64,000 bases of DNA from Piscinibacter gummiphilus (GTDB lineage Bacteria > Pseudomonadota > Gammaproteobacteria > Burkholderiales > Burkholderiaceae_C), in assembly GCF_002116905.1 (NCBI RefSeq), contig NZ_CP015118.1, positions 4,030,001 to 4,094,000 on the forward strand, in the 5' to 3' direction. The position numbers and the translations under genes were made by a program. Below the pieces are notes generated by a model, which worked only from the letters and a program-made list of their open reading frames with translations, was not told where the DNA came from and ran no database searches. Of this stretch, positions 7,996 to 16,182 are shown one piece after another; position 1 is the first letter of the stretch, and every line of letters starts with the position of its first letter.

Positions 7996-8105
7996 CACGC
8001 ACTGTGTTCCCCGGCCTCTGGGTGGGGCCCTGTGTCTCTGAAGAACAACCACCCGTCCCTGCCTTCCCCGTTCGAAGGCCTTCGCAAAGCAAAAGGAGAT
8101 CCGCC

Positions 8106-8420
8106 ATGTTCGTTCGCAACACCCTCGCCGCCGCCATCACCGCCGTCGCACTGCTCGCCACCACCGGCTGCGCGGTCACCCGCGACCAGTCATCCGCGGG
8201 CGCCTACGTCGACGACACCACCATCACTGCCAAGGTGAAGTCGAAGTTCATCGAGGACAAGGCCGTGGCCGCTTCGTCGATCCAGGTGGAGACCCTCAAC
8301 GGCACCGTGCAGCTCTCGGGCTTCGCGAAGAGCGAAACCGAACGCGACCAGGCCGCCGCGCTGGCCCGCGACGTGAAGGGCGTGAAGAGCGTGAAGAACG
8401 ACATCCTCGTCCGTCCGTAA
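8106..8420 (+). CDS. BON-domain lipoprotein
   Basis: The 104-residue product has a lipoprotein signal peptide with lipobox 'LLATTGC' (lipidated Cys at about 22) and a single BON domain (about 35-104, 'DDTTITAKVKSKF...VQVETLNGTVQLSGF'). BON proteins such as OsmY and DolP bind phospholipid or support the outer membrane and are often induced by osmotic or envelope stress. AAAAGGAG precedes the ATG. The gene lies in the run of envelope proteins between the second DUF1328 gene and the permease gene. Confidence 0.9.
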   Translation: MFVRNTLAAAITAVALLATTGCAVTRDQSSAGAYVDDTTITAKVKSKFIEDKAVAASSIQVETLNGTVQLSGFAKSETERDQAAALARDVKGVKSVKNDILVRP

Positions 8421-8496
8421 TCACGACCCATCACGGTCACCCCGAGGCGCGCCACTCGAACCGAGGGCGCGCCTTTTTCTTTCGCCACGCATCGCC

Positions 8497-9693
8497 ATGT
8501 CCCGCGAACCCGTCCTCCTCGATCGACTGCCCCACCGGGACACGAACCGGGCCTCTCCGGCGTCCACCGCGCCCCTCGGTTCGATGCCGCGCTCACCGAT
8601 GGCGTCGACGGTGCTCGCGGTCCTCGGCGTGATCGCCGCGCTGTGGTGGGGCCAGCGCTTCCTCGTGCCGGTGGTCGCCGGGCTGATGCTCGCGATGCTC
8701 GTGGCCCCCGGCGTCTTCGGCCTCGAACGCGTGTTGCGCAGCCGCGGGCTCGCCACGCTGATCGCGCTGAGTGTCGTGGTCGGTGTCGCGGGGCTCGCGT
8801 TCTGGGCGTTCGGCGGGCAGATCGCCCGCATGGCCGACCGCAGCCCGGAGATGATCCAGCTGATGGCGGACCGGCTCGCGAAGACCCGGCCCGACACCGA
8901 CTCCGTGCTCAAGCGGGCGCGCGACGCCCTCACCCAACTGGACCGCGCCGCGCAGAGCATCGCGACCGGCACGTCGCCCCGCACGCAGCGCACGTTGCGC
9001 ACGCCCGCGCCGGCGAGCGCACCCACCCTCACCGAAGGCGCGACCGTGCTCGTGCGCGACACCGCGATGAGCGGCTCGCACGTGCTGCTCAAGTTCACGG
9101 CCGACATCAGCGTGGTGCTCTTCGTCGCCTTTTTCGTTCTGGCCGGCGGTGAACGCCTGACCGCACGTTTCATCGACCTCTGGGGCCACAGCGCACGCGG
9201 CCGATGCCGCGCCGAACGCGCGCTGCGCGAAACCGCGCGCCAGGTGCGCCTCTACGCGGGCACGCTGCTCGTCACCAACACCGTGATCGGCCTCGGCGTG
9301 TGGCTGGCCTTCTGGGGCGCCGGACTGCCCGACGCCGCGATGTGGGGCGTGACCGCCGCCGTGCTGCACGTCGTGCCGTACCTCGGCATGGCGGTGCTCG
9401 TGCTCTTCGGTGCGGCCGAGACCTTCCTCGCGCACGGCACCTTCACCGCGGCCTTCGCGATGGCGGGCTTCCTCGTGCTGCTGTCCACGCTGGTGGGCAC
9501 CGCGATGACGGCCTGGCTGCAGAGCCGCGCCGCGAAGATGAACCCGGCCGCGGTGTTCGTGGGCCTGGTGTTCTGGGGCGCGCTGTGGGGCGTCTGGGGG
9601 CTCTTCCTCGGACCCGCGCTGATCGTCGTGATCAAGGTGATCGCGCAGAACTCGCGCACGGCGCACCGGGTGGCGAGGCTGATGCAAGGCTGA
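8497..9693 (+). CDS. AI-2E/PerM-family transporter
   Basis: The 398-residue integral membrane protein has several transmembrane helices: two near 37-70, one near 87-105, then after a long extramembrane segment a C-terminal cluster. It carries the family motif region 'VLHVVPYLGM' and the terminal 'FLGPALIVVIKVIAQ'. The family includes TqsA (autoinducer-2 exporter) and Na+/H+ antiporter-like members, so the substrate is unknown. The loop between about 120 and 185 is long and polar. The start may lie further in, at M28 or M35, since the first 35 residues are poorly conserved in type. It is the last gene of the envelope run and is followed by a terminator. Confidence 0.85.
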   Translation: MSREPVLLDRLPHRDTNRASPASTAPLGSMPRSPMASTVLAVLGVIAALWWGQRFLVPVVAGLMLAMLVAPGVFGLERVLRSRGLATLIALSVVVGVAGLAFWAFGGQIARMADRSPEMIQLMADRLAKTRPDTDSVLKRARDALTQLDRAAQSIATGTSPRTQRTLRTPAPASAPTLTEGATVLVRDTAMSGSHVLLKFTADISVVLFVAFFVLAGGERLTARFIDLWGHSARGRCRAERALRETARQVRLYAGTLLVTNTVIGLGVWLAFWGAGLPDAAMWGVTAAVLHVVPYLGMAVLVLFGAAETFLAHGTFTAAFAMAGFLVLLSTLVGTAMTAWLQSRAAKMNPAAVFVGLVFWGALWGVWGLFLGPALIVVIKVIAQNSRTAHRVARLMQG

Positions 9694-9704
9694 TCCCCCA
9701 AACG

Positions 9705-9729
9705 AAAAGGCACCCCGAGGGGTGCCTTT
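9705..9729. terminator. Bidirectional intrinsic terminator between the permease gene and rhlE
   Basis: GGCACCC (9709-9715) pairs with GGGTGCC (9720-9726) across a four-base loop. It is flanked by AAAA on the left and TTT on the right, so it can end transcription from both converging genes. Confidence 0.8.
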
Positions 9730-9751
9730 CACGTGGGCCGGAGCCCGCCGG

Positions 9752-11425
9752 TCAGCGGCCGAAACCGCCGGTGCGCGGACGCGGCTTGCCGCCGAAGCCC
9801 TGCTTCGGACCACCGAAGCCCGGCTTGCGCGGGGCGAAGGCGTTGCCACGGTCGCCGCGATCACCGCGGTCGGCCGGGGCCCGGTCGAAGGCGTTGCCAC
9901 GCGGCTGGAAGCCGTTGTCGCGGCGGTCGTCGCCATGGTGCTGGGGACGATCGAACGACGAACGGTCGCGCGGGGCGAAGCCCTCGTTGCGGTGGCCGTG
10001 GCCTTCGTGACGCGGAGCGAAGCCTTCGTTGCGGGGCGCGAAGCCCTCGTTGCGCGGGGCGAAGCCGCCTTCGTGACGGGGCGCGAAACCGCCTTCATGG
10101 CGCGGGGCGAATCCGTCGCGCGAGCCGCCGTCGCGGTGGAACGGCTTCGGACCGCCGAACGGCTTGCCGCCGAAGGGCTTGCCACCCGGACGGCCGTGGC
10201 CGAACGGCTTGCCGCCGAACTTGCCTTCCGGACGCGGGCCGCCGAACATGCGCGGTTCCGGGTTCTTCGGCTCGAGGCCTTCGATGATGCCCACCGGGAT
10301 GTTCTGCGTGGTGAACTGCTGGATGCGGCGGATCATGCCGGTGTCCATGCGTTCGGCCAGCGTGACGGCCAGGCCGTTGCGGCCGGCGCGGCCCGTGCGG
10401 CCGATGCGGTGCACGTAGTCCTCGGCCTTCATCGGCAGGCCGTAGTTGATCACGTGGCTGATCGTGGGCACGTCGATGCCGCGAGCGGCCACGTCGGTGG
10501 CGACCAGCACGCGCAGCTGCTTGTTGCGCAGGCCCTGCAGCACGCGGGTGCGGCGGCCTTGCGGCATGCCGCCGTGCAGCGAAGCGACGGCGTGGCCCAT
10601 GTCGGCCAGGCGGTCGGCGAGCCAGTCGGCATCGCGCTGGGTGCTCGTGAACACCACGGCCTGCTCCATCTCCTTGGTGGTCAGGATGTGGTCGAGCATC
10701 GCGTCCTTGTGGGTCTTGTTGTCGGCCCAGTGCAGTCGCTGCTCGATGTTCTCGTGCGTGTCGGTGTGCGACGCCACGTCGATGCGCTGCGGGTCGCGCA
10801 GCAGGTCCTGCGCGAGGCGGCCCACGTGGCCGGCGAACGTCGCGCTGAACATCACGGTCTGGCGGCTCGGGGGCAGCTTCTCGGCGATGTGGGTGATGTC
10901 GTCGATGAAGCCCATGTCGAGCATGCGGTCGGCTTCGTCGAGCACGAGCATCTCGACGTTGTCCAGCACGGCCTTGCCGGTCTGGAGGTGGTCGATCAGG
11001 CGGCCCGGGGTGGCGATCAGGATGTCGAGCGGACCGCGCAGCGCCTTGATCTGCGCCGGGTACGGCACGCCGCCCACGACGGTGGTGACCTTCAGGCCCT
11101 GCACGTGGCGGCCGTAGATGGTGGCGGCCTTGTCGACCTGCATCGCGAGTTCGCGGGTGGGGGCCAGCACGAGGATGCGCGGGCCGTAGACCACGCCCTT
11201 CTCCCGGCGCTTGGTGTTGTCGCCGCGGGCGGCGAGGATGCGCTGCAGCGCGGGCAGCACGAAGGAGGCGGTCTTGCCGCTGCCGGTGCTGGACGAGACC
11301 ATCAGGTCCTTGCCTTCCAGGGCCACGGGAATGGCCTTCGCCTGCACGTCGGTGGGCGAGGTGTAGCCCGAATCGGCAATGGCTTGCAGCAGGGCTTGTT
11401 GGAGGCCCAGGGTTTCGAACGTCAT
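9752..11425 (-). CDS. rhlE: DEAD-box ATP-dependent RNA helicase RhlE
   Basis: The 557-residue helicase has the Q motif ('FETLGLQQALLQAI'), Walker A 'SSTGSGKT', 'PTRELA', 'TPGRL', the DEAD box, 'SAT' and 'HRIGRTGR' in order over residues 1-375. The last 170 residues are a Gly/Arg/Lys/Pro/Phe-rich tail, in which the peptide GFAPR(H/N)EG recurs at least five times. Such tails bind RNA and can promote condensates. RhlE takes part in ribosome assembly and mRNA decay, often at low temperature. The start at 11425 places the Q motif at the N-terminus. A long region without genes lies upstream. Confidence 0.95.
   Translation of the reverse strand: MTFETLGLQQALLQAIADSGYTSPTDVQAKAIPVALEGKDLMVSSSTGSGKTASFVLPALQRILAARGDNTKRREKGVVYGPRILVLAPTRELAMQVDKAATIYGRHVQGLKVTTVVGGVPYPAQIKALRGPLDILIATPGRLIDHLQTGKAVLDNVEMLVLDEADRMLDMGFIDDITHIAEKLPPSRQTVMFSATFAGHVGRLAQDLLRDPQRIDVASHTDTHENIEQRLHWADNKTHKDAMLDHILTTKEMEQAVVFTSTQRDADWLADRLADMGHAVASLHGGMPQGRRTRVLQGLRNKQLRVLVATDVAARGIDVPTISHVINYGLPMKAEDYVHRIGRTGRAGRNGLAVTLAERMDTGMIRRIQQFTTQNIPVGIIEGLEPKNPEPRMFGGPRPEGKFGGKPFGHGRPGGKPFGGKPFGGPKPFHRDGGSRDGFAPRHEGGFAPRHEGGFAPRNEGFAPRNEGFAPRHEGHGHRNEGFAPRDRSSFDRPQHHGDDRRDNGFQPRGNAFDRAPADRGDRGDRGNAFAPRKPGFGGPKQGFGGKPRPRTGGFGR
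9968..10113 (-). repeat. In-frame tandem repeats encoding GFAPR(H/N)EG in the RhlE tail
   Basis: A 21-27 base unit occurs about six times with small differences, encoding 'GFAPRHEG' and 'GFAPRNE' copies inside the rhlE reading frame. It is coding low-complexity sequence, not a CRISPR array, because the units abut without unique spacers. Confidence 0.8.
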
Positions 11426-11801
11426 TCGATTTTTCTTTCAAACATGGCGCTGCTCACGCCCGGGGCGTGTTCATCAGCACCAGCAGGCGTCGCGATGCAA
11501 TGCGCGAAGCCTGACTTCATGGGTCGCTGGGAAGAAGGTCCGAACCCTCACCGGTGATGGCCACCGGAGGCGGGGTTGATGTGGAACAGTCAAAGCGACG
11601 GCATCGCCGCCAACCATTCCCGCAAGGGGTTTCGAACAGGCCGCGCGGTGGGAAACACCGCGGGAAGACTCGACAAGGTCAGAGGGGATGAGCGAAAACG
11701 CTGCCGGGTCTCAGGACCCCGTTGGCAGCGAAGTCCACGATTGTAGCCGACATTCGGGTTTCCACCAAAGTCTTTTCGGTGGAACCCGCGGGGTCATGCC
11801 A
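11426..11801. other. Gene-free stretch upstream of rhlE, downstream of orn
   Basis: This 376-base stretch between two minus-strand genes holds no convincing coding frame. A hairpin is visible: CGCGGTG (11644-11650) pairs with CACCGCG (11656-11662) across the loop GGAAA. A second weaker inverted element lies near 11700-11730. The region probably contains the rhlE promoter and a long 5' leader. Long leaders are common for DEAD-box helicase genes. Confidence 0.5.
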
Positions 11802-12377
11802 TCAGAGGGACAGGAAGTGCGTGCGGTAGTACACCAGTTCGTCGATGGATTCGTGGATGTCGGCCAGCGCCGTGTGGGCCTGGGCCTTCTTGAAGCCGCC
11901 GAGGATGCCCGGCTTCCAGCGCTTGGCCAGTTCCTTGAGCGTGCTGACGTCGAGGTTGCGGTAGTGGAAGAAGGCTTCCAGCTTCGGCATGTAGTTCGCG
12001 AGGAAGCGGCGGTCCTGGCAGATGCTGTTGCCGCACATGGGCGACGTGTTCTTCGGCACGTACTGCTTCAGGAACTCGATGACCTGGGCCTCGGCCGCGG
12101 CCTCGTCGAACGTGGAGGCCTTGACCCGGTCGATCAGGCCGCTCTTGCCGTGCGTGCCCTTGTTCCACGCGTCCATCGCGTCGAGCGTGGCGTCGGACTG
12201 GTGCACGGCGAACACCGGGCCCTCGACGCGCTGGGTCAGCGTGGCATCGGTGACGACGACGGCGATCTCGATGATGCGGTCGGTGTTCGGGTACAGGCCC
12301 GTCATTTCGAGGTCGATCCAGACGAGGTTCTGGTCGCTGCTGGCCAGCGTCGGGGTCGCGGAGGTGGTGTCGGTCAT
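11802..12377 (-). CDS. orn: Oligoribonuclease
   Basis: The 191-residue DEDDh 3'-5' exonuclease has 'WIDLEMTGL' (first D-x-E), 'NSICQDRRFL' (middle Asp) and the C-terminal 'HTALADIHESIDEL' with the catalytic His/Asp pair. It degrades 2-5 nt RNAs and also pGpG, the linear product of c-di-GMP breakdown. It carries about 17 extra N-terminal residues before the catalytic core. The gene is divergent from the M48 protease gene, with 68 bases between starts. Confidence 0.97.
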   Translation of the reverse strand: MTDTTSATPTLASSDQNLVWIDLEMTGLYPNTDRIIEIAVVVTDATLTQRVEGPVFAVHQSDATLDAMDAWNKGTHGKSGLIDRVKASTFDEAAAEAQVIEFLKQYVPKNTSPMCGNSICQDRRFLANYMPKLEAFFHYRNLDVSTLKELAKRWKPGILGGFKKAQAHTALADIHESIDELVYYRTHFLSL

Positions 12378-12445
12378 GGGTGGGCCTTCGTTGGTTCTTG
12401 GTGCGCTTGCATCATTCTCGCAGGCCCAGCGCCTACACTTGAAGG

Positions 12446-13717
12446 ATGGAATCGATCGTGTTGTCCGGGTTGTTCGCGGTGGCGCTGCTCGCGTCGCTGC
12501 TGGTGAAGTTCTGGCTGGCCACGCGCCAGATGCGGCACGTGGTGCGGCACCGCGGCGCCGTGCCCGCCGCGTTCGCCGGGTCGGTGTCGCTCGCGGCCCA
12601 CCAGAAGGCGGCCGACTACACCGTCGCGAAGGGCCGGCTGGGCCTGCTCGCCACCGCGTTCAGCGCGGCCGTGCTGCTCGGCTGGACGCTGCTCGGCGGG
12701 CTCGATGCCCTGAACACCGTGGTGCGCGACGCCGTGTTCCCGCGGTTCGGCGGGCTGGCGTACCAGGTGGCCCTCGTCCTCGCGTTCTCTGCGATCTCGG
12801 GCCTGCTCGACCTGCCGTTCGAGCTGTACGCCACGTTCCGCCTCGAGCAGCGCTTCGGCTTCAACCGGATGACGTGGAAACTGTACGTGGTCGACACCCT
12901 CAAGGGGATCGGCCTGGGCCTCGCGTTCGGCGTGCCCATCATCGCCCTGATCCTCTGGATCATGGGGGCGGCCGGTGCGGCCTGGTGGCTGTGGGCCTGG
13001 GGCGCCTGGATGGGCATCATCCTGGTGGCCCGGGTGATCTACCCGATCGTCATCAGCCCGGTGTTCAACAAGTTCGAGCCGCTCGCGGACGAAGCGCTCA
13101 AGGAACGCATCCAGGGCCTGATGACACGCTGCGGCTTCCGCGCGAAGGGACTTTTCGTCATGGACGGCAGCCTCCGGTCGGCGCACGGCAACGCCTACTT
13201 CACCGGCCTCGGCGCGTCCAAGCGCGTGGTGTTCTTCGACACGCTGCTGAACAAGCTCGCCCCCGGCGAAGTGGAAGCGGTACTCGCGCACGAGCTGGGC
13301 CACTTCAAGCTCCGGCACCTGCTCAAGATGATGCTGCTCTCCTTCGCCACCAGCCTCGCCGGCTTCGCGCTGCTCGGCTGGCTGTCGGCGAAGGTGTGGT
13401 TCTACAGCGGCCTCGGCGCGGGTGTCGCGCTCGACGCGCCGAACGACGCGCTGGCGCTGCTGCTGTTCCTGCTCGTGGTGCCGGTGTTCGGGTTCTTCGT
13501 GTCGCCGCTGATGAGCCAGCTGTCGCGCCGCCACGAGTTCGAGGCCGATGCCTATGCCTGCGCCCAGGCGAACGGCAATGACCTTGCCGCCGCCCTGCTG
13601 AAATTGCACGAGGACAATGCAGCCACCCTCACCCCCGATCCGCTGTACGTGCGATTCTGGTATTCCCACCCGCCGGCATCGGAGCGCATCGCAGCCCTTC
13701 GGCTGCAGACAGGCTGA
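12446..13717 (+). CDS. M48-family integral membrane zinc metalloprotease (Ste24/CAAX-protease type)
   Basis: The 423-residue protein has an N-terminal membrane helix, several hydrophobic segments (near 65-115, 150-205 and 290-350) and the zinc motif HELGH at 282-286. A downstream glutamate lies in 'RRHEFEADAYA', the third ligand region of M48 enzymes. The 'FYNKF/FNKFEPL' style region before the active site matches Ste24 homologues. It is probably an inner-membrane quality-control protease. It is followed after three bases by the pterin dehydratase gene and then rsgA, a likely operon of three genes. Confidence 0.92.
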   Translation: MESIVLSGLFAVALLASLLVKFWLATRQMRHVVRHRGAVPAAFAGSVSLAAHQKAADYTVAKGRLGLLATAFSAAVLLGWTLLGGLDALNTVVRDAVFPRFGGLAYQVALVLAFSAISGLLDLPFELYATFRLEQRFGFNRMTWKLYVVDTLKGIGLGLAFGVPIIALILWIMGAAGAAWWLWAWGAWMGIILVARVIYPIVISPVFNKFEPLADEALKERIQGLMTRCGFRAKGLFVMDGSLRSAHGNAYFTGLGASKRVVFFDTLLNKLAPGEVEAVLAHELGHFKLRHLLKMMLLSFATSLAGFALLGWLSAKVWFYSGLGAGVALDAPNDALALLLFLLVVPVFGFFVSPLMSQLSRRHEFEADAYACAQANGNDLAAALLKLHEDNAATLTPDPLYVRFWYSHPPASERIAALRLQTG

Positions 13718-13720
13718 CCC

Positions 13721-14050
13721 ATGAAGACCTTGTTGCAGCAGCATTGCCAGCACCAGTCGGGCGCCGCGATGAGCGACACCCAGGTGCACGACCACCTCGC
13801 CCAGCTGAGCAGCTGGAAATCCACCGGCGGCGCCATCGAGAAGGCGTTCACCTTCAAGAACTTCCACGAGACCATGGCCTTCGTGAACGCCCTCGCGTGG
13901 ATCGCCCACACCGAGGACCACCACCCCGACCTGCAAGTGGGCTACGACCGCTGCACGGTGCGGTTCTCCACGCACTCCGTGGGTGGCATCTCCGTCAACG
14001 ACTTCATCTGCGCGGCCAAGGCCGACGCCCTGGTGTCCTTTGTCGCCTGA
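13721..14050 (+). CDS. phhB: 4a-hydroxytetrahydrobiopterin dehydratase (pterin-4a-carbinolamine dehydratase)
   Basis: The 109-residue product shows the family signature 'EDHHPDLQVGYDRCTVRF' with the catalytic His pair and Pro-Asp, and 'FKNFHETMAFVNALAWIA' before it. It recycles oxidised pterin cofactor. No phenylalanine hydroxylase gene is in the window, so it may serve another pterin. The start at 13721 lies three bases after the protease stop; an internal ATG at 13769 would give a 93-residue protein that still contains the whole domain. Confidence 0.92.
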   Translation: MKTLLQQHCQHQSGAAMSDTQVHDHLAQLSSWKSTGGAIEKAFTFKNFHETMAFVNALAWIAHTEDHHPDLQVGYDRCTVRFSTHSVGGISVNDFICAAKADALVSFVA

Positions 14051-14071
14051 ACTGCCGATGGATCCGCACCG

Positions 14072-14977
14072 ATGAGCCGGGCCGAGGCGCTCGACCTGGG
14101 ACTCGTGGTGGCCGGGCACGGCCGCCACTACATCGTCGAAACGCCGGAGGGCCGGCGCGTCACGTGCCACCCCCGCGGCAAGAAGAGCGACTGCGTGGTC
14201 GGCGACCGCGTGCGCTGGCAGGTGTCCGGCGACGAAGGCGTGATCGAACACGTCGAGCCGCGGCGCAACCTGCTGTTCCGGCAGGACGAGTGGAAGACGA
14301 AGTCGTTCGCGGCCAACCTCGACCTGATCCTCGTGATGGTGGCGAGCGAGCCGGTGTTCAGCGAATCGCAGCTCACGCGGGCGCTGATCGCCGCGGAGGA
14401 CGCCGGCATCGAGGCCCACATCCTGCTCAACAAGGCCGACCTCCCGCAGATCGCCACGGCGCGCGAGCGGCTGCGGCCGTACGCCGCGATGGGCTACGCC
14501 GTGCACGAGGTGGCTCTGAAGGCCCGCCCCGACGAGGCCCGCGCCGAACTCGACCCGCTGCTGGCCGGCCGGTCCAGCCTCGTGCTGGGGCCCAGCGGCA
14601 CCGGCAAGAGCACGCTGATCAACCTGCTCGCGCCCGACGCGCGTGCCCAGGTGGGCGAGATCTCGCAGGCGCTGAACTCGGGGCGCCACACCACCACCAC
14701 CACCCAGTGGTACTGGCTGGACGCGGCGCGCACCACCGGGCTGATCGACTCGCCCGGCTTCCAGGAATTCGGGCTGCGGCAGGTGTCGCCGCAGGTGCTG
14801 CCCGGGCTGATGCCCGACCTCGCCGAACCGGCGAAGCAGTGCAAGTTCTACAACTGCACCCACCTGCACGAACCGGGCTGCGGCGTGCGCGCGGCGCTCG
14901 CGCGCGGCGAGGTGACCGAGAGCCGCTACCGCATCTACGGCGAGATCTTCCAGGAGCTCTCCCAGACGCGGTACTAG
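14072..14977 (+). CDS. rsgA: Ribosome small-subunit-dependent GTPase RsgA
   Basis: The 301-residue protein has an N-terminal OB fold and a circularly permuted GTPase domain: G4 'LNKADL' precedes G1 'GPSGTGKS' (173-180), which precedes G3 'DSPGFQEF'. The C-terminal zinc site is 'CKFYNCTHLHEPGC'. It matures the 30S subunit. It is the third gene after the M48 protease and phhB genes, 21 bases after the latter. Confidence 0.97.
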   Translation: MSRAEALDLGLVVAGHGRHYIVETPEGRRVTCHPRGKKSDCVVGDRVRWQVSGDEGVIEHVEPRRNLLFRQDEWKTKSFAANLDLILVMVASEPVFSESQLTRALIAAEDAGIEAHILLNKADLPQIATARERLRPYAAMGYAVHEVALKARPDEARAELDPLLAGRSSLVLGPSGTGKSTLINLLAPDARAQVGEISQALNSGRHTTTTTQWYWLDAARTTGLIDSPGFQEFGLRQVSPQVLPGLMPDLAEPAKQCKFYNCTHLHEPGCGVRAALARGEVTESRYRIYGEIFQELSQTRY

Positions 14978-15056
14978 GCGTCCTGCCCCGCTTCGGGGAT
15001 GGCGGGTCGTGCCCCGCCGGCGTAGAGTGGGACCACCTCCGCTGCGGGAGCGCGAC

Positions 15057-16175
15057 ATGACATCACCCAAGCCGTTCCGGGTGCAGTCCCTGCTGGTGGC
15101 GGCCCTCCTCATGGGCTGCTCGGCGATCCATGCGCAACCCCGCTACACGCTGACCGACCTCGGCGCCACCACCGACCCCGGCGCGCTCACGAGCGGCATC
15201 GCCATCAACGCCCGGGGCCAGGTGCTGATCGCCGAACTCGGCCGCCAGACCGCCTGGCTGCACACGCCGGGCTCGCGCCCCCTCGACCTCGGTACCGTCG
15301 TGCCGGGGGTCCGGCTGCCGGGCTACACGTACCACGTCAACGTGCAGGGCCTGAACGACGCCGGCCAGGTGATCGGCGCGTGGACCGCCGTCGCCGACGG
15401 CCGCCCGCTGGCCGTGCTGGGCCCGGATGCCTTCGTCTGGTCACACGCGGGCGGGATGGTGAACCTCGGGCCGGCCGGCGGGCGCAGCGACCTGCTGTCG
15501 ATCAACAACACGGGCCAGGTGCTCGGCACCTTCGCGCTGCCTCGCAACACCTTCGTCCACCAGCTGGGCACCGGCCGCACGAGCACCGACCTGCCGGCCG
15601 ACTTCACCGGCGTGGAGATCAACGACACCGGCCAGATCGCCGGCGGCATCACCACCTGGGACGGACAGGAGCCCGAGTTCCACGCCGCCCTGCTCGACCG
15701 GGCCGGCCTGCACGACCTCGGCACGCTGGGTGGCCACACCGCCGAGGTCACCGGCATCAACAACGCGGGCTGGGTCGTCGGCGGGTCCGACCTCCGCGGC
15801 CCGGTGGACGACCTGGGCATCGCCGTGCGCCATCCGTTCCTGTACCGGCCGGGCATCGGCATGCGCGACCTGGGCCGGCTCCCGCGCCACCCCGCGCTCA
15901 CCTACGCGATGGCGCTCGACATCAACGATGCGGGCCAGGTGGTGGGCTTCCAGGCCGGGCACCGCGCATCCGGCTCGGTGGCGTTCCTGCACGACCCGTC
16001 GTTCGGCCTGATCGACCTGAACGACCGGCTCGACCCGGCGAGCGGCGCGGGCTGGGTGCTGCAGACGGCCAACGGCATCAACAACCGCGGCCAGATCACG
16101 GGCACGGGACTGCACGAGGGACGGGCCCGCGCGTACCTGCTGACGCCGGCGGCCGGCCGGACGGCCGCGCGCTGA
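15057..16175 (+). CDS. Exported HAF-repeat protein
   Basis: The 372-residue product begins with a signal sequence ('LLVAALLMGCSAIHAQ'), followed by repeated units of the type 'INDAGQVIG', 'INNTGQVLG' and 'INNRGQITG' spaced by 35-60 residues. This is the pattern of HAF (extracellular repeat) proteins, probably beta-propeller-like. The signal region contains both an Ala-x-Ala type site and a possible lipobox (LLMGC), so it is either secreted or lipid-anchored. GGGAG lies eight bases before the ATG. Function is unknown. It is convergent with the CobD-like gene at 16183. Confidence 0.8.
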   Translation: MTSPKPFRVQSLLVAALLMGCSAIHAQPRYTLTDLGATTDPGALTSGIAINARGQVLIAELGRQTAWLHTPGSRPLDLGTVVPGVRLPGYTYHVNVQGLNDAGQVIGAWTAVADGRPLAVLGPDAFVWSHAGGMVNLGPAGGRSDLLSINNTGQVLGTFALPRNTFVHQLGTGRTSTDLPADFTGVEINDTGQIAGGITTWDGQEPEFHAALLDRAGLHDLGTLGGHTAEVTGINNAGWVVGGSDLRGPVDDLGIAVRHPFLYRPGIGMRDLGRLPRHPALTYAMALDINDAGQVVGFQAGHRASGSVAFLHDPSFGLIDLNDRLDPASGAGWVLQTANGINNRGQITGTGLHEGRARAYLLTPAAGRTAAR

Positions 16176-16182
16176 CCGGAAC

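Noticed and set aside
9968..10113. Possible CRISPR array
   Set aside because: The repeats are 21-27 bases, in frame, adjacent without unique spacers, and encode the RhlE tail; no cas genes are present.
8593..10185. Minus-strand frame with 'RASPRATKA'-like repeats
   Set aside because: It is an out-of-frame reading of the rhlE tail repeats continuing into the antisense of the permease gene.
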